Notes: a model not told the origin generated them from the sequence alone. Shown: positions 26,299 through 35,941, numbered from the stretch's first letter. The stretch: 64,000 bases of DNA from Brucella sp. 21LCYQ03 (GCF_023554105.1 NZ_JAMJWE010000010.1:105691-169690); one strand, 5' to 3'. Numbers and translations: made by a program.

Positions 26299-28185
26299 TC
26301 AGTTGGTTTCGGTAAACTTCGCTACTGTCAAAAAGGTTACAGCATTACCACTGAACTGACCGGAGCGTTCGCTTGGCAGATCACCACGCTGGAAGCCAGC
26401 AGTGTAGACGATTGCAGGAGCCGAACGCATAGCATCGTTACGCAGAACTGCACTGGTTGCTGGTGCCGTTTGCGAGACTGATTCTGTGGACATAGCAACT
26501 GCTGATGCAGGTATTACCGCAGGCTGAACCATTGGTGCCGGACGCGAAGCCGAGGCAGCAACACGGCGATCACCCTTGCCCGTTGAACGAACGCCAGTTT
26601 TCGCTCCTTGTCCAACGGCAGCAACATGTGATCGCGATGGAGCTGTCTTTGTAACGGAAGCGGTCTTGACCGGCGCAATCTTCACAGGCTGAGGCTTTGC
26701 AACAGCAACTTGTTGCGCTTCAAAATCATCTTCCGGTGGCGCAATCAGCTCACCAATCTCATCCTTTTTGGAAACCATTGCCAGTTGCGTGTTGGTACGC
26801 GGTGCTTCCTTTGGCAGCGGATAAGAGGCTGCGTTGCCCTGTGCAATCACATTACCCGCATCGGCAACAGTTGTTGTAGCTGCAGGATTATTATTAACAA
26901 TCTGTGCAATCGCATCCTGCGGATTTTGTTCATCTAATGGCGGACGCATCGCTGGAACTATAGTTGCAGCCAGTTGTGGCGCAGCTTCCGGCTGCGGACG
27001 CATAGATGGGACGGGAACAAAACCGGTCAACATTGCGTTAGCACTTGCATCAGCAACTTGCTGAGCGGCACCCTCGTCCGGCAAGGCAGCTGCTGCGAGA
27101 GCAATAGCATCCTGTGCCGCGTTAGCAGGCTTACGCGAAGGAATAGGAACATTGAAAGCGACAACAGGTGCCTCTTCTACTTGCTGCGGAACTTCTACAG
27201 CTGTCTCAGGGCGTGGCGCTTGCATCGGGATGGGTGCATCGCGTGCTGGAAGTGCTGCAATCATAGCTTCGGGCTGAGGCGTTTGTACTGGCGCGGCAGG
27301 TGTTGGAGCCTGGCGAACAGGCGCAGCACGTGCAGGACGCGCAGCGGCAGGTACTACGTCGCCATTATCTTCCTCTTCATCAGCACCACCGCCAAAGAGC
27401 GCGCCGAACAGCGTCTTGCTCTTACGTGGTGCTGAGTTACTCGCCATCATGACGTTGCCGCCACTGGCTTTTCGTCTTTCAATCATAGCCAGCGCCTGCT
27501 CATAACCTGGCAACGGCTTGCCGTCAGCTGGAAGGTGAGCAGTTTTACCATCTGGGAAGAGCGCAAGAAGCTCACGACGGCTCATACGTGGCCACGACCG
27601 AACATTCCCCACGTCCATGTGGGTGAAAGGTGAACCGGAACGAGGATAGTAACCCACGCCACCGACCTGATAACGCATACCAATGGCGCGGAGCTTGGCA
27701 AGCGGGACACCTGGAATGAAGAAATCCATCGCACGTCCGAGCGTATGTTGGCTCTTTTTAGCAACGCCGCTGGTCTTTGAACGAAGCATGCTATTGGTGG
27801 CTGGCGAACGGTAAGCAGAAACAACGGTGATATACTGGCTCGATCCGGTCGAGCGATAGACCTGCCAAACCAGATCGAACAAGCGCGGATCCATTCTGGT
27901 TGGTTCATTGCGACGCCAATCGCGCAGAAAGACATTCAGCTTCTTCAAACCATCAGGCAGGAACTTACCATTCCTCTTGAAGGTAATTTCAGCCTTCTCA
28001 CCAGTATGTACATAATAGAGTTTGAGCGTACGCGTTTCGGCGGATGCCTGTGTCGGGGAAAACGCCGCCACAACTGCCGCCGCTGCAAGAGAGGCCAAAA
28101 CCGAATATTGAGCACGATGTGCGTAAGCGGACATTGTAGTCCGAACTTTCGCAAAGCACGCTTTAATGGTCGATATGCTACTCAT
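26299..28185 (-). CDS. exported DUF882 / M15-like peptidase-domain protein with long disordered tail
   Basis: About 628 residues from ATG 28185; a start at 28134 directly before the signal peptide is also possible. The signal sequence ends near TQASAET. The DUF882 domain (about 50-190) has the M15-type zinc set: SQHTLGRAMDFF (His and Asp) and PFTHMDVG (His). This family (E. coli YcbK/MepK-related) includes murein endopeptidases that cut cross-links. The remaining 400 residues are Ala/Pro/Gln-rich, disordered and repetitive, with recurring VPIPSRKP/VPVPSMRP-like proline motifs, probably a periplasm- or wall-spanning region. The gene stands alone. Confidence 0.8.
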   Translation of the reverse strand: MSSISTIKACFAKVRTTMSAYAHRAQYSVLASLAAAAVVAAFSPTQASAETRTLKLYYVHTGEKAEITFKRNGKFLPDGLKKLNVFLRDWRRNEPTRMDPRLFDLVWQVYRSTGSSQYITVVSAYRSPATNSMLRSKTSGVAKKSQHTLGRAMDFFIPGVPLAKLRAIGMRYQVGGVGYYPRSGSPFTHMDVGNVRSWPRMSRRELLALFPDGKTAHLPADGKPLPGYEQALAMIERRKASGGNVMMASNSAPRKSKTLFGALFGGGADEEEDNGDVVPAAARPARAAPVRQAPTPAAPVQTPQPEAMIAALPARDAPIPMQAPRPETAVEVPQQVEEAPVVAFNVPIPSRKPANAAQDAIALAAAALPDEGAAQQVADASANAMLTGFVPVPSMRPQPEAAPQLAATIVPAMRPPLDEQNPQDAIAQIVNNNPAATTTVADAGNVIAQGNAASYPLPKEAPRTNTQLAMVSKKDEIGELIAPPEDDFEAQQVAVAKPQPVKIAPVKTASVTKTAPSRSHVAAVGQGAKTGVRSTGKGDRRVAASASRPAPMVQPAVIPASAVAMSTESVSQTAPATSAVLRNDAMRSAPAIVYTAGFQRGDLPSERSGQFSGNAVTFLTVAKFTETN

Positions 28186-28318
28186 TGAATCGTATCGCCT
28201 TACCGTGTTGTCCGCCCTAAGGGCCGCCTCAAAGTTCCAAGAAACGAATATTCGTGAAACCTGATTGTCCGATTTAATGGTTAATGTACGCTTAGTGAAC
28301 AACAAATGAGGAGACACC

Positions 28319-28387
28319 ATGGCAAAAAAGACACACGCACGCATCTATTTTTATCATAGTAAAGAAATCATTAACAATTTTCTATAG
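28319..28387 (+). CDS. possible 22-residue small protein
   Basis: A short frame, MAKKTHARIYFYHSKEIINN plus FL, with an excellent ribosome site (GAGGAGA about 5 bases before ATG). It lies in the gap between two minus-strand genes, so it is not a shadow of either. It is Lys/His/Tyr-rich and has no recognisable family. It could be a real small protein, a leader peptide, or the start of a decayed gene. Only its ribosome site speaks for it. Confidence 0.3.
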   Translation: MAKKTHARIYFYHSKEIINNFL

Positions 28388-28457
28388 GGCTAACATTCTG
28401 GCAACACTTACAGGCAGAACGTCATAAACTATCTAATTTCAATATCTTAAATCTAAT

Positions 28458-29990
28458 TTACCCACGTAGAATACGCATTCTCATGCCATGATCTTCTCCG
28501 TTCTGGTCATATTGCCCCCTACCAGAAAGTAATGCCACATCGATGCCATATTCCTTCAATTTTCGATAAAGAGTAGTCCGTCCGATGCCCAAACGGCGTG
28601 CAACCTCACTAATATGACCATCATAACGTGTAATTGCGAGGCGGATCATCTCTTCTTCGGTTGCGGCAAGCGTGCGCACTTCTCCTTCAGGAGTCGTGCC
28701 ACTGATCAGGTTTGACCCGAAGCTTTTTTGTAGTTGATCTGATGACCTAACTTTTGCGTTTTTCTCATCAACTCTCACGTTGTTGGGCACGGCATATAGG
28801 TTTCCCAAGTCCATATGCTGAAAATCGCGTATTGTTAGCGTATGCTCGTCACACAGAAGTACGGCATGATAAATTGCGTTTTTGAGCTCTCGAACATTTC
28901 CAGGCCATTGATAAGATTTCAGATTTTCCAGAACAGATGGGGAAATGCCGGTGATATGCCCAAGGCGCTCTTCACTAACGAAACGCATGAAAAACTGATG
29001 AGCAAGGCTTGGGATATCTTTAATTCGATCTCTTAGCGGCGGAATACAGATCAGATACGACGATATCAGATGGTAAAGACCGGGATGAAACCGGCCCATA
29101 TGCACGAGTTCGACCAACGAGTGAGAATTCGATGCAATAATACGCGTGTCTGAGAGCGACAAATTGCTATCCGAACCCATGGAAAACTGTTGCGCCTGTA
29201 TGGTTTCGAAAAGACGAAGCTGGGTGCGATAAGGCAATGCACCGACTTCATCTAAAAATAGAGTTCCGCCTTCGGCCTCAGCAAATTTTCCAGCCACCTG
29301 AATCGGAGCACTGCTAAATTTGAGAGCAGCATGTGCATCCCGCTTTCCGAAAAGCATTTCATCAGCATTTTGATTTGTGAGTACTCGGCAATCAATTCCA
29401 ATAAACGGCCCATGCCAACGCGCACCTTCGCTACTAATTGCGCGGGCTAGGGTTTCCTTGCCTACACCAATTTCACCCTCAATAAGTAACGGCGTTTCAA
29501 GATGGATCACCCGGCGAGCAAGCCCCACAACCTTTTCCATCTCAGTGCTCTTTGTCACCAAATCAGAAAGTAAAATATGTGACTTTTCATTGGATCGGTT
29601 GCGCTGGAGTTGATGAGCCAGTGAATCGAGCTTGAACACATTCGCGAGAGATATCTGCATCCGCTCGTAAACAGCGGGCTTGGTCAGGAAATCAACCGCA
29701 CCGAGCTTGATCGCTTGCATGGCCTTATCCATATCATCATCGTTGACCAGCGCAATGACAGGGATATTCAATCCGGCTTCCCGCATTTTTATAAGAACAG
29801 CACTGCCATCCATATCTGGCATCGTCAAATCCAGAAGAACGAGTGCTATATCTTTACGACTAGTGACAAATCCTAACGCACTTATTCCGCCATCCGCGAG
29901 TATTGTGCGATAGCCCATGCGCAAAACTGCCGCCTCAAGGTTGCGGCACTGTATCGGATCATCGTCCGCTATAAGAATACGCGTACTCAT
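28458..29990 (-). CDS. NtrC-type response regulator lacking the GAFTGA loop
   Basis: About 510 residues from ATG 29990 (an ATG four codons earlier is possible). The receiver domain (1-120) keeps ADDDP, the phospho-acceptor Asp in LLDLTMPDMDG and the Lys in FLTKP. The AAA+ domain has Walker A as GEIGVGKETLARA and Walker B as GGTLFLDEVGALP. A Fis-type helix-turn-helix ends the protein (SEVARRLGIGRTTLYRKLKE). The GAFTGA loop that contacts sigma-54 should lie between LFGKR and GKFAEAEGG, but the stretch reads DAHAALKFSSAPIQV instead. It therefore probably does not activate sigma-54 promoters, and acts as a repressor or with sigma-70. No histidine kinase is adjacent. Confidence 0.88.
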   Translation of the reverse strand: MSTRILIADDDPIQCRNLEAAVLRMGYRTILADGGISALGFVTSRKDIALVLLDLTMPDMDGSAVLIKMREAGLNIPVIALVNDDDMDKAMQAIKLGAVDFLTKPAVYERMQISLANVFKLDSLAHQLQRNRSNEKSHILLSDLVTKSTEMEKVVGLARRVIHLETPLLIEGEIGVGKETLARAISSEGARWHGPFIGIDCRVLTNQNADEMLFGKRDAHAALKFSSAPIQVAGKFAEAEGGTLFLDEVGALPYRTQLRLFETIQAQQFSMGSDSNLSLSDTRIIASNSHSLVELVHMGRFHPGLYHLISSYLICIPPLRDRIKDIPSLAHQFFMRFVSEERLGHITGISPSVLENLKSYQWPGNVRELKNAIYHAVLLCDEHTLTIRDFQHMDLGNLYAVPNNVRVDEKNAKVRSSDQLQKSFGSNLISGTTPEGEVRTLAATEEEMIRLAITRYDGHISEVARRLGIGRTTLYRKLKEYGIDVALLSGRGQYDQNGEDHGMRMRILRG

Positions 29991-30212
29991 TAATTGCTTC
30001 ATTTATCAGGGGACTATTTTCAAGAACATCCCAATAACTTGTATGTGTCATATTTCGGGCGATTTATTTGAATATCGCGCCCAGAGAAATCAAGAACGCG
30101 ACGCAAAGAATTATGATTATATCCTCAGGATAGTAACGCTAGGCAAAGTGTAAACACTTGCCTCTTGGCCTGTTGAAAAAGACGTGCGAGAAGAAGGCAA
30201 CAGGAGAATGCA

Positions 30213-32009
30213 ATGACCGAAGCGACAAAACTTGGAAAACTGCCCGAGTGGAATCTGGCCGACCTCTACCCCTCTGCCGAGAGCGCTGAGCTGAAAGCCG
30301 ATCTCGAAAAGGCGGCAAAGGATGCAGCCGATTTTGAAACCCGTTGGAAGGGCAAACTCGGTGAAGAAGCTGCCAAGACCAATGGCGGAAATTTTGCTGA
30401 TGCGATCAAGGAATATGAAGCTTTAAGCGAACTTATGGGCCGCATCGCTTCCTTCGCGGGCCTTTATTATTACGGCGACACCACCGATCCCAAGCGCATG
30501 AAACTCTTCGGCGATGTGCAGCAGAAGCTGACTGATGCCAACACGCCGCTGATTTTCTTCAGCCTCGAAATCAACCGTATTGATGACGGCATACTCGAAG
30601 AAGCTATCGTCTCCAATCCGGCCATCGCTCACTACCGCCCATGGCTGGAAGATCTTCGCCTCGACAAGCCCTATGAGCTTGACGACAAGCTGGAGCAGCT
30701 TTTCCACGAGAAGTCGATCACCGGCTACAGCGCCTGGAACCGACTGTTCGATGAAACCATGTCGAGCCTGCGTTTTGAAATCGATGGCGAAGATCTGGCC
30801 ATCGAGCAGACGCTCAACATGCTGCAGGACGCAGATGGTGCCGTGCGCAAAAAGGCATCGGAAGCGCTTGCCAAGACTTTCGGCGCAAACCTGCGCACTT
30901 TCACGCTGATTACCAATACGCTGGCCAAGGACAAGGAAATCTCCGACCGCTGGCGTGGTTTTCAGGACATTGCCGACAGCCGCCATCTTGCCAATCGCGT
31001 TGAACGTGAAGTTGTCGATGCGCTCAGCAGTGCCGTTGAATCAGCCTATCCGCGTATTTCGCACCGCTATTATGCGCTGAAAGCCAAGTGGCTCGGCCTT
31101 GAAAAGCTGGAGAACTGGGATCGCAATGCGCCGCTGCCGGAAACACCGCAGGCGCTGATCTCGTGGGATGAGGCGCGCGAAACAGTGCTTTCCGCCTATG
31201 GCAACTTCGCGCCTGAAATGGCCGAAATTGCCAAGAAGTTCTTTGACAAGAACTGGATTGACGCGCCAGTGCGTCCGGGCAAGGCGCCGGGTGCTTTTGC
31301 GCATCCAACCGTGCCTTCCGCCCATCCTTATGTGCTGCTCAACTATATGGGCAAGCCGCGCGATGTGATGACGCTTGCGCACGAGCTTGGCCATGGCGTG
31401 CATCAGGTGCTGGCCGGCGAACAGGGTGCGCTGATGGCATCCACGCCACTCACACTGGCGGAAACAGCTTCCGTTTTTGGTGAGATGCTCACGTTCCGCT
31501 CGCTGCTTGAGCGCACCACCAACAAGCGCGAACGCAAGGCCATGCTGGCTCAGAAGGCGGAGGACATGATCAATACAGTCGTGCGCCAGATCGCTTTCTA
31601 CCAGTTCGAGCGTCGTGTTCACACCGAGCGCCGCGAAGGCGAACTGACATCAGAGCGTATCGGCGAAATTTGGATGGACGTGCAGCGCGAAAGCCTTGGC
31701 GATGCGGTCAATCTCAATCCGGGTTACGAAACCTTCTGGACCTATATTCCGCACTTCATCCATTCGCCGTTCTACGTCTATGCCTATGCATTCGGCGATT
31801 GTCTGGTAAACTCGCTTTATGCCGTCTACCAGAACTCGGAAAAAGGCTTCCAGCAGAAGTATTTCGACATGCTGAAAGCGGGTGGCACCAAGCACCACAA
31901 GGAACTGCTGGCGCCATTTGGCCTTGATGCAACTGATCCGGATTTCTGGAGCAAGGGCCTGTCGGTGGTGGAAGGCATCATCGACGAACTCGAAGCCATG
32001 GAAGACTGA
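30213..32009 (+). CDS. pepF: M3-family oligoendopeptidase F
   Basis: 598 residues, the normal size. AGGAG lies 8 bases before ATG 30213. The zinc site is HELGHGVHQVL, with the downstream Glu in TLAETASVFGE; this HExxH-then-E pattern and the N-terminal four-helix PepF domain define the family. It cuts short peptides (about 6-17 residues) in the cytoplasm and recycles amino acids. The gene is followed after 8 bases by pabB, so the two may be co-transcribed. GC content is higher than in flanking genes, consistent with a core gene. Confidence 0.92.
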   Translation: MTEATKLGKLPEWNLADLYPSAESAELKADLEKAAKDAADFETRWKGKLGEEAAKTNGGNFADAIKEYEALSELMGRIASFAGLYYYGDTTDPKRMKLFGDVQQKLTDANTPLIFFSLEINRIDDGILEEAIVSNPAIAHYRPWLEDLRLDKPYELDDKLEQLFHEKSITGYSAWNRLFDETMSSLRFEIDGEDLAIEQTLNMLQDADGAVRKKASEALAKTFGANLRTFTLITNTLAKDKEISDRWRGFQDIADSRHLANRVEREVVDALSSAVESAYPRISHRYYALKAKWLGLEKLENWDRNAPLPETPQALISWDEARETVLSAYGNFAPEMAEIAKKFFDKNWIDAPVRPGKAPGAFAHPTVPSAHPYVLLNYMGKPRDVMTLAHELGHGVHQVLAGEQGALMASTPLTLAETASVFGEMLTFRSLLERTTNKRERKAMLAQKAEDMINTVVRQIAFYQFERRVHTERREGELTSERIGEIWMDVQRESLGDAVNLNPGYETFWTYIPHFIHSPFYVYAYAFGDCLVNSLYAVYQNSEKGFQQKYFDMLKAGGTKHHKELLAPFGLDATDPDFWSKGLSVVEGIIDELEAMED

Positions 32010-32017
32010 GCAAATTC

Positions 32018-33202
32018 GTGACCCACAAGGGTTTGAATAGGGGTTTGAATAGGCCGCAAATCCTTTTTCGGGATGACAAGGCGGGCCGCGATGTTTTATT
32101 CGCGGCTCCGTCTTCGATTATCCGTGCCGATACGCCAGATACGTTCGAAGCAGCATGGAAGGCCATGCAACGCGCCCACGAAGCGGGCAAATGGCTTGCA
32201 GGCTACCTCTCCTATGAGGCGGGCTATCTTCTTGAACCCAAACTGAAAGAGCTTCTGCCGGAAAATCGCAAAGCCCCCCTTTTATGCTTTGGTGTCTTCG
32301 ACGGCCCATCAGATGAAGCCTTGCACACGCGCAGCGATGACAATATCACGTACTTAACTGAACCGGTCGCCCAATGGTCGCTTGAGGATTACCAGCCGAA
32401 GTTTGCACGCCTTCACCAGCATTTGCGCGAAGGCGATTGCTATCAGGGCAATCTGACATTTCCGGTTCATGCTGAATGGGACGGCGATCCGCTCGTGCTG
32501 TTCAACACGCTCGCAAAGCGCCAGCCTGTCCGCTATGCGACCTATTGCGATCTTGGTGGCCCGATCATCCTGTCGCGTTCACCCGAACTCTTCTTTGAAG
32601 TGGATGGCGAAGGCTATATCGAAACCCATCCGATGAAGGGCACCATGCCGCGCGGTGCCACCCCTTTTGAGGATGAGGCGAACCGCCAGTTCCTGATGAA
32701 CGACCCTAAGAATCAGGCGGAAAACCGCATGATTGTCGATCTCCTGCGCAATGACATTTCACTGGTCAGCGAAGTCGGATCGCTTGATGTGCCTGAAATT
32801 TTCCGGGTCGAAACTTATCCAACCGTTCACCAGATGATCAGCCGCGTGCGTGCAAAGCTTAAAGACAATCTGCCGCTGCGCGCGATTTTTGCAGCACTTT
32901 TTCCATGCGGTTCCATTACCGGCGCGCCGAAAATCAGCGCGATGGAAATCCTGCGCAGGCTGGAAACTGGCCCGCGCGACATCTATTGCGGCTCGCTTGG
33001 CTGGATCGAGCCGGGTGGACGTATGCGGTTCAATGTTGCCATCCGCACGATCTCGCTTCTTGAGCAAAATCGTGCAATCTTCAATGTCGGGGGCGGTGTG
33101 GTCTTCGATTCCACAGCGCAAGCGGAGTATGAGGAATGTCTTCTGAAAGCACGTTTCGCGACGGGACAGCGACCAGCGATGCGGAACCAGACTATCAACT
33201 GA
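32018..33202 (+). CDS. pabB: aminodeoxychorismate synthase component I
   Basis: 394 residues from GTG 32018, though the start is uncertain: a 12-base tandem duplication (GGGTTTGAATAG twice) falls in the first codons and offers TTG starts with a G-rich site. The chorismate-binding domain is complete: DCYQGNLTFPV, SRSPELFFEVDG, THPMKGTMPRG, NRMIVDLLRNDIS, HQMISRVRA and PCGSITGAPKISAMEILRRL. It adds ammonia to chorismate to make 4-amino-4-deoxychorismate, first step toward p-aminobenzoate and folate. It lacks a fused glutaminase domain. The pabC gene overlaps its 3' end by 67 bases, so both are translated from one message. Confidence 0.9.
   Translation: MTHKGLNRGLNRPQILFRDDKAGRDVLFAAPSSIIRADTPDTFEAAWKAMQRAHEAGKWLAGYLSYEAGYLLEPKLKELLPENRKAPLLCFGVFDGPSDEALHTRSDDNITYLTEPVAQWSLEDYQPKFARLHQHLREGDCYQGNLTFPVHAEWDGDPLVLFNTLAKRQPVRYATYCDLGGPIILSRSPELFFEVDGEGYIETHPMKGTMPRGATPFEDEANRQFLMNDPKNQAENRMIVDLLRNDISLVSEVGSLDVPEIFRVETYPTVHQMISRVRAKLKDNLPLRAIFAALFPCGSITGAPKISAMEILRRLETGPRDIYCGSLGWIEPGGRMRFNVAIRTISLLEQNRAIFNVGGGVVFDSTAQAEYEECLLKARFATGQRPAMRNQTIN
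32029..32052 (+). repeat. 12-bp tandem duplication at the pabB start
   Basis: GGGTTTGAATAG occurs twice in tandem without mismatch, encoding GLNR twice. The unit is a multiple of three, so copy-number change would keep the frame. Confidence 0.8.
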
Positions 33203-33816
33203 TCGAGACAATGCGCTGGGAGCCGCTTTCTGGCATTTTGCGTTTTGATCTCCATATGGCGCGACTGGAAAACTCCGCGAGAGAGCTTGGCTTCCGTTAC
33301 AACATGGAAACGGTGCATAAGAAGATCGCCGAGATCAGCGCCGGGGACAGCCCACTCAAACTGCGCCTGACCCTTGCTCCGGACGGACTCGTCGAGATTG
33401 CGGCTTTTCCTTATGAGCCGTTACAGCCACAGACTGTCTGGCGCATCGCAGTGGCTGAAACGCGTCTGAAGCACGATGATGCCTTGCTGCGCCACAAGAC
33501 TACGCGGCGTCAGGCCTATATTTCGGCCCGTGAAGAATATTCGTCAGCCGAGGTGGATGAAGTCATTCTGCTCAACGAACGCGGCGAAGTGTGCGAAGGT
33601 ACCATCACATCGATTTTCCTCGATATCGGCGGCACAACCTGTGTCACCCCTGCCCTTTCCTGCGGTCTGCTTGATGGTGTTCTGCGGCGCGAACTTCTGA
33701 ACAACAGCGTGGTTCAGGAAGGTATTGTGACGGTGGATGATGTTAGCCGCGCGCGCAACATTCTTGTCGGCAATTCATTGCGTGGAATGATCCGCGCTCA
33801 GCTGGTTACGATATAA
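33136..33816 (+). CDS. pabC: class IV aminotransferase, aminodeoxychorismate lyase-like
   Basis: 226 residues, slightly shorter than E. coli PabC (269). GAGG precedes ATG 33136, which lies inside the end of pabB. The PLP Lys is in LLRHKTTRRQAYISA; LNERGEVCEGTITSIFLDI is the conserved Glu loop, and TPALSCGLLDGVLRREL the phosphate-binding turn. Its predicted reaction releases pyruvate from aminodeoxychorismate to give p-aminobenzoate, and the overlap with pabB supports this over a branched-chain aminotransferase role. In several bacteria this pair is fused in one polypeptide; here it is one step away from that. Confidence 0.85.
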   Translation: MSSESTFRDGTATSDAEPDYQLIETMRWEPLSGILRFDLHMARLENSARELGFRYNMETVHKKIAEISAGDSPLKLRLTLAPDGLVEIAAFPYEPLQPQTVWRIAVAETRLKHDDALLRHKTTRRQAYISAREEYSSAEVDEVILLNERGEVCEGTITSIFLDIGGTTCVTPALSCGLLDGVLRRELLNNSVVQEGIVTVDDVSRARNILVGNSLRGMIRAQLVTI

Positions 33817-33954
33817 ATTCGTTAAACACGTTTACTGTCATAGGCTTGTGACGTTTCTTTCTTTCTATGAACCTGTGCTATCGTAGCAAAATGAGTAATT
33901 CCGCATCCCGGAAATACCAAGCGCTGCATTCTTGCGGCAGGAGAGAGAAAGAAA

Positions 33955-35400
33955 ATGGCGAAAGCGAAATGGCCAGTCTATGGCGAAATTACCGGCTCTG
34001 TCATCATGATCGGCTTTGGCTCGATCGGGCGCGGTACCCTGCCACTGATCGAACGCCATTTCAAATTCGACAAGTCCCGTCTGGTCGTCATTGATCCAAG
34101 TGAGAAGAACCGCAAGATCTTGGATGACAAGGGTATCCGCTTCATCAAGGAAGCGATCACCAAGGACAATTATAAGAAGATCCTTGGGCCTCTGATCAAG
34201 GAAGGCGAAGGCCAGCCGTTCATCGTCAATCTGTCCGTCGACACTGGCTCGCTCGATTTGATGCGTTACAGCCGTGAAGAAGGCGCGCTTTATATCGATA
34301 CGGTTGTTGAGCCATGGCTTGGCTTCTATTTCGATGAGAAAGCCGACAATGCCGCTCGCACCAATTATGCACTGCGTGAAACGGTGCGCGCTGAAAAGAA
34401 AAAACATCCAGGCGGCCCTACCGCTGTTTCCTGCTGCGGCGCAAATCCTGGCATGGTGTCTTGGTTTGTTAAAAAGGCGCTCATTGATCTCGCAACCGAA
34501 CTCAAATTGGAATTTGAAGAGCCTGCCACCGATGACCGTCAGGGCTGGGCAAAACTCATGAAGAAGGTCGGCGTGAAAGGTGTTCACATTGCTGAACGTG
34601 ATACCCAGCGCGCAAAAGAACCAAAGCCATTTGATACATTCTGGAACACATGGTCGGTCGAAGGTTTTATTTCTGAAGGCTTGCAGCCTGCCGAGCTTGG
34701 TTGGGGCACCCATGAAAATTGGAAGCCTAAAAACGCCCGCAAGCAGAAAAAGGGCAGCAAGGCAGCAATCTTCCTTGAACAGCCCGGCGGCAACACGCGC
34801 ATTCGCACATGGTGTCCGACCCACGGCGCACAATATGGCCTGCTTGTAACCCACAATGAAGCAATTTCGATTGCCGACTTTTTCACTGTGCGTAGCAAGA
34901 AGGGCAAGCTCGAATATCGCCCAACTTGTAACTATGCCTATCATCCGAGTAATGTCGCCATTCTCTCGCTTGATGAAATGTTTGGCGGCAGCGGACGTGC
35001 ACAGACTGTCCAGCATGTTCTCGAAGAAGACGAAATACTCGACGGTTCGGATGAGCTGGGCGTCCTGCTCTATGGTCACGATAAGAACGCTTATTGGTAT
35101 GGCTCGCAGCTGAGCGTCGAAGAAGCCCGCAAACTCGCGCCTTATCAGAACGCAACGGGCTTGCAGGTGTCTTCCTCGGTGCTGGCGGGCATGGTCTGGG
35201 CATTGGAAAACCCTGAAAGCGGCATCGTCGAAACAGACGAAATGGACTATCGCCGCTGCCTCGAAGTGCAGTTACCCTATCTCGGCCCCGTCAAAGGCTA
35301 TTATACCGACTGGAACCCGCTGGAAGGCCGCGGCGTCCTGTTCGAAGAAGACCTCGACACCAAAGACCCTTGGCAATTCCGCAACATTCTGGTGCGTTAA
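33955..35400 (+). CDS. hss: homospermidine synthase
   Basis: 481 residues, equal to the family. AGGAGAGAG precedes ATG 33955. The N-terminal NAD-binding fold is MIGFGSIGRGTLPLIERHF, and family stretches include VDTGSLDLMRYSREEGALYI, VEPWLG and SCCGANPGMVSWFVKKAL. The enzyme transfers an aminobutyl group from putrescine (or spermidine) to putrescine, making homospermidine, the characteristic polyamine of many alphaproteobacteria. It is transcribed alone, 138 bases after pabC, and closed by a strong terminator. Confidence 0.93.
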   Translation: MAKAKWPVYGEITGSVIMIGFGSIGRGTLPLIERHFKFDKSRLVVIDPSEKNRKILDDKGIRFIKEAITKDNYKKILGPLIKEGEGQPFIVNLSVDTGSLDLMRYSREEGALYIDTVVEPWLGFYFDEKADNAARTNYALRETVRAEKKKHPGGPTAVSCCGANPGMVSWFVKKALIDLATELKLEFEEPATDDRQGWAKLMKKVGVKGVHIAERDTQRAKEPKPFDTFWNTWSVEGFISEGLQPAELGWGTHENWKPKNARKQKKGSKAAIFLEQPGGNTRIRTWCPTHGAQYGLLVTHNEAISIADFFTVRSKKGKLEYRPTCNYAYHPSNVAILSLDEMFGGSGRAQTVQHVLEEDEILDGSDELGVLLYGHDKNAYWYGSQLSVEEARKLAPYQNATGLQVSSSVLAGMVWALENPESGIVETDEMDYRRCLEVQLPYLGPVKGYYTDWNPLEGRGVLFEEDLDTKDPWQFRNILVR

Positions 35401-35410
35401 ATTGCACGTC

Positions 35411-35437
35411 ATTGCCCGGCCTTTGCCGGGCAATTTC
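35411..35437 (+). terminator. terminator of hss
   Basis: ATTGCCCGGC (35411-35420) pairs perfectly with GCCGGGCAAT (35425-35434) around CTTT, followed by TTC. Confidence 0.8.
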
Positions 35438-35542
35438 GATTGCGGCACTTGAGCAACAATCTCATAATACTCTTCAACAGGGCTTGTATTCGTGTAAATT
35501 TCCATACATCACACGGGAAACACTCTTACGGAGAAAATGGAC

Positions 35543-35920
35543 ATGAAACGCTTCCGCATCATCGGCTCTACGGCAATCGTATCGCTCGCGCTTGCAGGTT
35601 GTGTGGCAACCGGCCCCGGCGGTGGTGGCAATGTCCCTGTCGTCAATCGCGCGCCATCGGGTATCGACGGTTCCTGGGTTGATCCGAACGGCATCGTCTC
35701 GTCGTTCAATGGTGGTATCTTCGAAACCCGCTCGACCGACACCAACGAGAAACTCGCAGAAGGCAACTATCGTTACCAGTCGCCACAGCTTGTTGAGATC
35801 GACATGCGTTCGATCGTGCGCGGAACGTCATCGCGCGTGAATTGCGCACTCGTTTCGCAGAACCAGCTTAACTGCACATCATCGGCTGGCTCGCGCTTCT
35901 CGCTGACGCGCCGCGCTTAA
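35543..35920 (+). CDS. omp10: outer membrane lipoprotein Omp10
   Basis: 125 residues from ATG 35543, 9 bases after GGAG; an ATG two codons earlier sits too close to that site. The signal peptide ends in the lipobox LALAGC, so the Cys is lipidated. The mature part closely resembles Brucella Omp10, from GIDGSWVDPNGI through SSFNGGIFETRSTDTNEKLA, NCALVSQ and LNCTSSAGSRFSLTRR. The sequence just after the lipobox differs from what I remember for Brucella. Omp10 is a surface lipoprotein and vaccine antigen of Brucella; its molecular role is unclear. Two conserved cysteines could form a disulfide. Confidence 0.92.
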   Translation: MKRFRIIGSTAIVSLALAGCVATGPGGGGNVPVVNRAPSGIDGSWVDPNGIVSSFNGGIFETRSTDTNEKLAEGNYRYQSPQLVEIDMRSIVRGTSSRVNCALVSQNQLNCTSSAGSRFSLTRRA

Positions 35921-35941
35921 AATCCATCGGCATGATAATTT

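Noticed and set aside
33865..35079. 404-codon minus-strand open frame over hss
   Set aside because: Homospermidine synthase on the plus strand is unambiguous; the antisense frame shows no family features or ribosome site.
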